Shown here: one piece after another, positions 1 through 4,569 of the stretch
Numbering within the stretch: the stretch's first letter is position 1
How the letters are laid out: every line of letters begins with the position of its first letter
Assembly (NCBI GenBank): GCA_946887385.1
Contig: CAMPKU010000241.1
Location: 1-6,206 of the forward strand
Reading direction: 5' to 3'
Origin: an uncultured Gammaproteobacteria bacterium
GTDB lineage: Bacteria > Pseudomonadota > Gammaproteobacteria > Rariloculales > Rariloculaceae
Length of the DNA stretch: 6,206 nt
Made by a program: the position numbers and the translations under genes
Notes under the pieces: model-generated
Told to the model about the DNA's origin: nothing
Databases searched by the model: none
Seen by the model: only the letters and a program-made list of their open reading frames with translations

Positions 1-1848
1 GCGGCGCCCATCGAAAGAGATGTCGATGAGATTGGATGCGTCTAGCCACGACAGATCGCGCGTCGCCGCCTGGTCCGGCGCACGCACCGCGATGCCGCTG
101 CGATCGTCCGTCCGGGCAATCAGCAGGCTGCCGTCCGGTGCTATGTCGTGGAGAGTGGTATTCCCCGGCACGCGCGCGACGACACGCACGGCCCCAGCAG
201 CGTCCATCGCGTAAATGGTGTTGCGAAAGAGCGGCAGCTCATCCGCCGCCGTGAACCAGACTTCATCGCCGCGCCATGCGAGACCGAACACATTGAAATA
301 GGAGCCCGGCGAAACAGTGCGCGTTGCGCCGGAGCGATCGACGACCACGACGCGGCCGAACAGATTGCCCGGCGCGTTCAGCTCGAACGCGGCTACGGCA
401 CTCCCGTCCGGCGAGAAGCGCGGGAAGCTGAAGCCGCCGCCGGGCGTGGCGGGCTCCGCGAGCAGCGTGCCGCCAAGAAGCTCGAGCCGATCGCGGTTCT
501 CCACGCCGCGCACGAGCACGAGGTCGCTGCCGTCCGGCGACCAGTCCGCGTACTTCACGTTCTCCTGAAGCTCTCGCGGCGCATCGCCCGCGAGCGACAC
601 GCGCGCGAGTGTGCCGTAGGTCATGATTCCCCTGTAGTGAGTGCCGAGCGATAGCGCGAGCTCTCCGAACGCCGACACAGCGAGCGGGGTTGCAGGCGGC
701 AGCGGCAACGCCGATGAGTCCGGACTTTCGGGCCGCACCGTGTAGATCCGACAAACGTCGTCGTCCCAAAGCGCGCCGTAGAGCACCGTTCGAAAATCCG
801 GGCCGAACCGCGCCGTGCGAATCATGCCGCGGCGGAACGTGAGCCGCTGATAGATTGGGGGCGGCGGCAGAGCCTCGACGCGGCGCTGCGACATCAGCGC
901 GCCACCCAAGCCGGCGCCGATAACCCCGAGCGCCGCGCCGCCCGCGAGTGCCGTGCGCCGCGAGATCCCGACGCGGACCGGCGGAGACAACGGGCCACTC
1001 GCCGGCTCCGCGAGCGCGTCCTCGACCTCGATCCGCGCATCGCTCGCGTGCTTGACGCGGCGTTTGCGATCTTTTTCGAGACAGCGTCTCACTAGATGCT
1101 GCGCGCCGCGCGGCGTATCCGGGGGCAGCAACGCGAGATCGGGTTGCGCCTCGAGCACGCGTGCGAGTGTCTCGGTGGCCGTCGGCCGTGTAAACGGCGA
1201 CACGCCCGTCAACATCTCGTACAGAACGGCGCCGAACGCCCAGATGTCGGCTTGCGGCCCCGCTGCCTCGCCGCGCACTTGCTCCGGGCTCATGTAGGGC
1301 GCCGTCCCCATCACCGCGCCAAGCTCGGTCATCAGCGTCGCATCGGTCGCACCCTCCGGACCTGCGGGCTCGAGGTTCTTCGCGAGCCCGAAGTCGAGCA
1401 CCTTGACGCGCCCCTGGGGCGTGATCTTGATGTTCGCGGGTTTAAGATCGCGATGGATCACTCCGCGCTCGTGGGCCGCTTCGAGCGCTGCGACGATCTG
1501 TTGGGCTATCTCGAGCGCCTGTCGAACAGACAGTGGACCGCGCAGCAATTTATCGGCAAGCGTATCGCCGTCGACGAGCTCGAGCACGAGAAACCGCAGG
1601 TCGCCGTGCTCTTCCAGACCATAAATCGCCGCGACGTTCGGATGGCTCACCGCGGCGAGCGACGTGGCCTCTCGAACCAAGCGTGCGACGCGGTCGGGAT
1701 CGCGCGCGAGCTCCGCCGGCAGCGCTTTGATGGCGACGTCGCGACGCAGCTTCGCGTCGTGCGCCTTCCAAACCTCGCCCATACCGCCTTTGCCGAGGGC
1801 CGACAAAATTTCGTAGTGACCGAGGCGTACGCCGGACCGGATGTTCAG
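1..1848 (-). CDS. Membrane-anchored Ser/Thr protein kinase with C-terminal PD40/TolB-like beta-propeller (3' end outside window)
   Basis: This is a Hanks-type kinase that should phosphorylate Ser/Thr on unknown substrates. Numbering from the proposed CTG start, the glycine loop is LGKGGMGEVW (18-27), the ATP lysine K41 lies in VAIK, and the helix-C Glu is probably E60. The catalytic loop is HRDLKPAN (132-139) with base D134, DFG is 152-154, the activation segment ends in SPE (187-189), and D201 lies in ADIWAFG. The kinase domain ends near RRCLEKDRKRR (254-264). A Pro-rich linker follows, then a hydrophobic segment at about 299-319 preceded by SRR, then repeated SPDG/APDG-type motifs (for example RFSPDGS, DWSPDGS, IAPDGS) of a PD40 propeller that runs off the left edge. 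The reading frame is intact for 616 codons. Orthodox start codons are absent at the expected position. CTG at 1848 gives MNIRSGVRLGHYEIL, which fits the family's N-terminus, and has GGGAG 7 nt upstream. Kinase identity is certain; the start and the topology are inferred. Confidence 0.93.
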   Translation of the reverse strand, partial: MNIRSGVRLGHYEILSALGKGGMGEVWKAHDAKLRRDVAIKALPAELARDPDRVARLVREATSLAAVSHPNVAAIYGLEEHGDLRFLVLELVDGDTLADKLLRGPLSVRQALEIAQQIVAALEAAHERGVIHRDLKPANIKITPQGRVKVLDFGLAKNLEPAGPEGATDATLMTELGAVMGTAPYMSPEQVRGEAAGPQADIWAFGAVLYEMLTGVSPFTRPTATETLARVLEAQPDLALLPPDTPRGAQHLVRRCLEKDRKRRVKHASDARIEVEDALAEPASGPLSPPVRVGISRRTALAGGAALGVIGAGLGGALMSQRRVEALPPPPIYQRLTFRRGMIRTARFGPDFRTVLYGALWDDDVCRIYTVRPESPDSSALPLPPATPLAVSAFGELALSLGTHYRGIMTYGTLARVSLAGDAPRELQENVKYADWSPDGSDLVLVRGVENRDRLELLGGTLLAEPATPGGGFSFPRFSPDGSAVAAFELNAPGNLFGRVVVVDRSGATRTVSPGSYFNVFGLAWRGDEVWFTAADELPLFRNTIYAMDAAGAVRVVARVPGNTTLHDIAPDGSLLIARTDDRSGIAVRAPDQAATRDLSWLDASNLIDISFDGRR

Positions 1849-1886
1849 ACGAACGCTCCCACGGCAACGCTCGAGACTGCAATCAT
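1845..1886 (-). CDS. Possible 13-codon leader ORF overlapping the kinase start
   Basis: ATG at 1886 opens a short frame, MIAVSSVAVGAFV, whose TGA (1847-1845) overlaps the proposed kinase CTG (1848-1846). The overlap would allow re-initiation or translational coupling. The Shine-Dalgarno for this ATG is weak: AGGG about 10 nt upstream. It could equally be chance, or the remains of a normal ATG start separated from the kinase by an indel. Low confidence as a translated ORF. Confidence 0.2.
   Translation of the reverse strand: MIAVSSVAVGAFV
1856..1860 (-). promoter_or_regulatory. Shine-Dalgarno (GGGAG) that supports the CTG start of the kinase
   Basis: On the minus strand GGGAG lies 7 nt before CTG at 1848-1846, an ideal spacing. 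In the kinase frame there is no ATG, GTG or TTG from about position 2073 down to a TTG at codon 15, which lies too far inside the kinase fold. This site therefore decides the start. Whether CTG is really used is an inference. Confidence 0.6.
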
Positions 1887-1901
1887 CGGCTAGAAACCCT
1901 G

Positions 1902-1921
1902 AAGCGCCGGGTCCGGCGCTT
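1902..1921. repeat. Perfect 9-bp inverted repeat (AAGCGCCGG/CCGGCGCTT), possible terminator or leader hairpin
   Basis: AAGCGCCGG (1902-1910), a 2-nt spacer, then CCGGCGCTT (1913-1921). In RNA this would fold as 8 bp with a 4-nt loop. It sits 51 nt past the AlkD-like stop codon and 53 nt before the kinase start, in the middle of the only sizeable gap in the leftward gene run. On the minus strand it is followed by CAGGGTTTC, which is not a proper U-tract, so it is at best a weak intrinsic terminator. It may instead attenuate read-through into the kinase or stabilise the upstream transcript end. Confidence 0.5.
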
Positions 1922-1972
1922 GCGAACTTTGACTGGGCCGGGCATGAGTTACAAGACCGATTCCCGTGCGGT

Positions 1973-2644
1973 TCACGCTTGCCGCCGCACCATTTCGTTG
2001 ATCCAGATCGGCACGAACGGCGACGTGCAGCCTTTCGAAACCGGATAGTCGCGATAAAGCCCCAACGCTTCGCCAATGGCGACGGCGCGCTTGCGATGCT
2101 TGGGGAAATGGATGCCGATGCCGCCTAAGCAGAAGTTCATCGTCCATTGCACCGGCGCCGCGGCGCTGCCCATCTCGGCCTCGATCCGATCGAGGAGAGC
2201 CGGCAGATCGAGCCCATCTGGGCTCTTCGTGATGCGCTCGGACGTTAGGCTCCATCCGGCGCGGGCAGCCCAGGGGTCGTCGGCCGCCATCCATGCTTCG
2301 CGAAGAGCCTCCTTCTCCGGGTGTTTCTTGACCACGTAGGCATTGAGCCAATCCGCCACCTGCGCGAAGCCGACGGACCGCACCATTCGATCGAGCTCGT
2401 CGCGCCCAAGGCTCTTCGGCTTGAGCAGCAAGATGCCGAGCAGCCGCGCGTCGATATTTCCGGTGGCCCAGAGCTCGAGCCCCAGCTCGTGGTTGGCCTT
2501 GATCTTGTCCGCGAGCTTGCGGATGTCGCCGAGGCGCACGCCGAACTGGTTGTTGCCCGCGCCATGCTTGCGGTTGTGCGCGCGCATCTTGTCGCTGCCG
2601 AGCTTCTTCAGCTGCGCGAGCGCTTGATCGAGGAGCTTTTTCAC
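1973..2644 (-). CDS. DNA alkylation repair protein, AlkD-like HEAT-repeat family
   Basis: A 223-residue, all-helical protein matching the short AlkD-like DNA alkylation repair family (DNA_alkylation, PF08713). Known members are HEAT-like glycosylases that remove cationic N3- or N7-alkylated purines without flipping the base. Recognisable blocks are NQFGVRLGDIRKLA (32-45), LWATGNIDARLLGILL (58-73), VADWLNAYVVKKHP (96-109), DPWAARAGWSLTSERI (123-138), QWTMNFCLGGIGIHFP (166-181) and the C-terminal PVSKGCTSPFVPIWI (201-215). Length is normal and both ends look complete. R128 and W167 look like counterparts of AlkD's DNA-contacting Arg and Trp, but this is an unaligned guess. The start is GTG (2644-2642), only 4 nt after the upstream dehydrogenase stop and without a clear Shine-Dalgarno, so translational coupling is likely. 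The protein should be cytoplasmic. Family assignment is secure; activity and substrate are inferred. Confidence 0.9.
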   Translation of the reverse strand: MKKLLDQALAQLKKLGSDKMRAHNRKHGAGNNQFGVRLGDIRKLADKIKANHELGLELWATGNIDARLLGILLLKPKSLGRDELDRMVRSVGFAQVADWLNAYVVKKHPEKEALREAWMAADDPWAARAGWSLTSERITKSPDGLDLPALLDRIEAEMGSAAAPVQWTMNFCLGGIGIHFPKHRKRAVAIGEALGLYRDYPVSKGCTSPFVPIWINEMVRRQA

Positions 2645-2648
2645 GCCG

Positions 2649-3572
2649 CTAGCCTACGCCCGTGAGCTCCCGGCTCAACGCCTTCAGCCGCGCACGCGCG
2701 GCCGCGTCATACGCTTGAGCGACGTTGGAGCGCGCTTCGGTCCTCTCGTTGAAGTAGCGGCCGGTGGTGCCGGCGAGCTCGACCGAAACGGCCAGCTGCA
2801 TCACGGCATCGGCGCCGTCGTCCACCGTGGCCCTCGCCGGCATGCCGGCGCGCTGCACCATCGCAGTGTCCATCAACGTAGCCGGATGCAGCGCGTTCGC
2901 TGTGATCCGCTCGGCCGGCAACGCGGCCGCAAGGTCGAGCGTGAGCATGAGCAGCGCGAGCTTGCTTTGCGCATAGGCAGTCGACGGGTTGTAACCCGTC
3001 GTCAGCATGATGTCGTCGAAGTTGACGGCGGACTGCGCGATCGACGACACGTTCACGATCCGCGACGGCGCGCCTCGCTCGAGCAGCGGCAGCAACCGGT
3101 GCGTGAGCGCATACGGCGCGAGATAGTTCACGGCGAAGACGAGCTCGTGGCCGTCGGCGCTCGTGAGGCGCTCGTTATTGCCGGCCTCCATCCAGATTCC
3201 GGCGTTGTTGATCAGCAAGCTCAGCGAGTCGTGATCGGCCGCGACGCGCTCGGCGAGCTCGCGCACTTCCGCCAGCGATGCGAGATCGGCGCGATAGAAC
3301 ACCGCCTTGCCGCCGCCGCCCTCGATGCCGGCGACCACTTCGGCGCCTCGCTCCGCATTGCGCCCGTGCACGATGACGGTGGCGCCGAGCGCACCGAGGC
3401 GCGTGGCCACCTCGCGGCCCAAGCCATCAGTCGAACCCGTAACGAACGCCGTCTTGCCCCGCAACCAGCTTTCCCCCTCTGCGCCACGCTGTGCCAAGAC
3501 GAGCGAAACGCGTGAGCCCACGGCACTTGCCACGGTGCCGGCGAGAAGCGCGCGACGCGAAAACCTGCCCAT
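2649..3572 (-). CDS. Short-chain dehydrogenase/reductase with Tat-like signal peptide
   Basis: A 307-residue classical SDR that should use NAD(P)(H) to oxidise an alcohol or reduce a carbonyl; the substrate is unknown. Visible are the Rossmann motif TGSTDGLG (45-52), NNAG (122-125), N149 in FAVNYLAP, the serine of NVSS (174-177) and the YxxxK pair Y200/K204, so the catalytic set is complete. The sequence resembles the retinol-dehydrogenase/WWOX-like SDR branch (for example ALHPATLMDT at 227-236). The SDR core starts only near residue 38; the first ~30 residues read MGRFSRRALLAG followed by a hydrophobic stretch to about AQ28, a twin-arginine signal. The start at ATG 3572 has AGAGGGAG 6 nt upstream. 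A longer in-frame start at 3749 would bury this signal and overlap the channel gene, so it is rejected. The stop lies 4 nt from the AlkD-like start. Export or membrane tethering is inferred from the signal only. Confidence 0.92.
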   Translation of the reverse strand: MGRFSRRALLAGTVASAVGSRVSLVLAQRGAEGESWLRGKTAFVTGSTDGLGREVATRLGALGATVIVHGRNAERGAEVVAGIEGGGGKAVFYRADLASLAEVRELAERVAADHDSLSLLINNAGIWMEAGNNERLTSADGHELVFAVNYLAPYALTHRLLPLLERGAPSRIVNVSSIAQSAVNFDDIMLTTGYNPSTAYAQSKLALLMLTLDLAAALPAERITANALHPATLMDTAMVQRAGMPARATVDDGADAVMQLAVSVELAGTTGRYFNERTEARSNVAQAYDAAARARLKALSRELTGVG

Positions 3573-3578
3573 GTTCGA

Positions 3579-3586
3579 CTCCCTCT
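3579..3586 (-). promoter_or_regulatory. Strong Shine-Dalgarno (AGAGGGAG) fixing the dehydrogenase start
   Basis: AGAGGGAG on the minus strand is separated by 6 nt (TCGAAC) from ATG 3572-3570. It selects this ATG over the upstream in-frame starts and places the twin-arginine motif at residues 6-7. Confidence 0.8.
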
Positions 3587-3635
3587 GCATTGCGTGCCAC
3601 TTTACCCGAGCTTCCGGCGAGCGGCACGTCCACCC

Positions 3636-3641
3636 AAAGGA
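3636..3641 (+). promoter_or_regulatory. Shine-Dalgarno (AAAGGA) of the channel leader ORF
   Basis: AAAGGA is followed, after 7 nt (CTCTGCT), by ATG 3649-3651. It is the only good ribosome-binding site on the plus strand between 3573 and the channel. It serves the short leader frame rather than the channel start, which lies 40 nt further on. Confidence 0.5.
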
Positions 3642-3648
3642 CTCTGCT

Positions 3649-3684
3649 ATGCCTGGCACGGTCGATGCATCGCCGCGCGTATGA
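3649..3684 (+). CDS. Putative 11-aa leader peptide coupled to the ion channel
   Basis: ATG 3649 opens MPGTVDASPRV and ends in TGA 3682-3684, which overlaps the channel ATG 3681-3683 in the classic ATGA arrangement. It has a well-spaced Shine-Dalgarno, whereas the channel start is preceded by CGCCGCGCGT with none. The likely reading is that ribosomes translate this peptide and re-initiate on the channel. The peptide has no recognisable motif. An alternative is that the channel is translated without a Shine-Dalgarno, or from a start not recognised here. Confidence 0.4.
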   Translation: MPGTVDASPRV

Positions 3685-4493
3685 GTGGTGCACCCGCGAC
3701 CGACCAACGGAGCAATCGTGACAACGGCCGCTCGACGATCGAGCGCCATCGCCTGCTGCGCGCGATTCAGGACCGGCTCGAGCTCCCAATGCTCGTGGCG
3801 GCGCTCATCTGGATCGCGTTATTCATCGTCGACGCCGTCCGAGGCTCCAGTGCAGTGCTTACAACGGCAAGCTACGCCATCTGGGGAATGTTCGTTCTTC
3901 AGTTCGCGATCGAGTTCGCGGTGGCGCCGCGCAAAATCCATTATCTCAAGCACAATTGGTTGACCGTGCTGGCACTCGCGTTGCCGGCGCTGCGAATCTT
4001 CCGAGTAGTGCGCATCGCACAGCTCGCTCGGGTATCGCGCACGGCCGGTGCGTTGCGCGGCGCGCGCCTCGTGCGTGTTGTGTCGTCTCTAAATCGAAGC
4101 GTGCGGGCGCTGCGCGCAACCATGAGCCAGCGCGGCTTCGGCTACGTGATGCTTCTCACCACACTCGTTATCGTGTCGGGAGCCGCCGGCATGTACGCGT
4201 TCGAGCCGGCGGAATTTGCGAGCTATGCAAGCGCGCTCTGGTGGACAGCAATGCTCGTTACGACAATCGGATCGCAGTATTGGCCCGAATCGGTCGAAGG
4301 CCGCGTGCTATGCCTGCTGTTGTCGGTATACGGGCTCGCGATGTTCGGTTACGTGACGGCAACCCTTGCGACGTTCTTCATCGGCCGAGACGAAGCCGCG
4401 CGCTCGACGGCGCCGAGCACGGAATCGGTCGCCGCGCTACAGCGCGAAATCCGCGCGCTGCGCAAGGAGCTGCATGCCTTGCAAAAGGACTGA
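3681..4493 (+). CDS. Voltage-gated-type ion channel (ion transport family, single six-TM subunit)
   Basis: A 270-residue inner-membrane protein with the plan of a tetrameric voltage-gated-like cation channel (Ion_trans, PF00520). The N-terminus to about residue 34 is hydrophilic. S1 is about 36-53, S2 about 62-82 and S3 about 92-104. S4 and its linker carry Arg at almost every third position (105-145). S5 is about 153-174. The pore helix and filter are at about 181-202, including SALWWTAMLVTTIGSQYWP, and S6 is about 207-234. The C-terminus (246-270) has heptad-like leucines (L253, L260, L264, L267) that suggest a short coiled coil for tetramer assembly. The filter reads TTIGSQYWP instead of the K+ signature TVGYGD, so ion selectivity cannot be read from the sequence. 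The chosen start (ATG 3681) overlaps a leader ORF stop; an upstream GTG at 3594 would add an Arg-rich, unconvincing extension. The gene stands alone, divergent from the dehydrogenase. Confidence 0.88.
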   Translation: MSGAPATDQRSNRDNGRSTIERHRLLRAIQDRLELPMLVAALIWIALFIVDAVRGSSAVLTTASYAIWGMFVLQFAIEFAVAPRKIHYLKHNWLTVLALALPALRIFRVVRIAQLARVSRTAGALRGARLVRVVSSLNRSVRALRATMSQRGFGYVMLLTTLVIVSGAAGMYAFEPAEFASYASALWWTAMLVTTIGSQYWPESVEGRVLCLLLSVYGLAMFGYVTATLATFFIGRDEAARSTAPSTESVAALQREIRALRKELHALQKD

Positions 4494-4569
4494 CTAGGGG
4501 CCCCATGCGTTTGCGTCCGGCACCAATAGCCATGGCTGTTCGAGGGGCGCGCCTCTTGGAGCCCGCGCC
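4494..4569. other. Convergent intergenic gap without a clear terminator
   Basis: The channel and the molybdenum hydroxylase gene end tail to tail here. The gap holds GGGGCCCC (4497-4504), the palindrome AGCCATGGCT (4528-4537) and an imperfect GC palindrome around GGCGCGCC (4546-4553). A GCCCC/GGGGC pair (4500-4504 with 4544-4548) could form a long-loop stem. None is followed by a T-run on either strand, so no intrinsic terminator can be called. Confidence 0.4.

Larger units (their letters stand above)
3573..3648. promoter_or_regulatory. Divergent 5' region between dehydrogenase and channel genes
   Basis: This short stretch must hold the promoters of both divergent units, unless they lie inside the neighbouring genes. 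It contains both ribosome-binding sites described separately. I found no convincing sigma-70 -35/-10 pair on either strand, and no clear operator or inverted repeat. Confidence 0.4.

Noticed and set aside
1096..1893. Long plus-strand ORF (265 codons) opposite the kinase
   Set aside because: It is an antisense shadow: the minus strand carries all kinase motifs in frame, and the plus-strand product has no recognisable fold and a GC-driven composition.
1849..1972. Hidden small gene in the gap between kinase and AlkD-like gene
   Set aside because: Apart from the 13-codon leader candidate, the frames here are extensions of neighbouring shadows without starts or Shine-Dalgarno sequences.
2715..3515. 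Plus-strand ORF (266 codons) opposite the dehydrogenase
   Set aside because: Antisense shadow; the SDR motifs on the minus strand explain the region fully.
3599..3604. TAAAGT on the minus strand as a -10 box for the dehydrogenase
   Set aside because: No acceptable -35 at 16-19 nt upstream, and it leaves only a very short leader; a single AT-rich hexamer is not enough.
3594..3680. GTG at 3594 as the channel start
   Set aside because: It adds 29 Arg/Cys-rich residues before a normal hydrophilic N-terminus, with no Shine-Dalgarno. ATG 3681 coupled to the leader ORF is simpler.
3573..3749. Longer in-frame N-terminus for the dehydrogenase (start at 3749, 366 aa)
   Set aside because: The extension has no family similarity, overlaps the divergent channel gene, and lies upstream of an excellent Shine-Dalgarno/ATG pair that begins a clean Tat signal.
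4497..4557. Palindromes GGGGCCCC, AGCCATGGCT and the GGCGCGCC core as terminators
   Set aside because: They are short or loopless and none is followed by a T-run; such palindromes are expected in GC-rich DNA.
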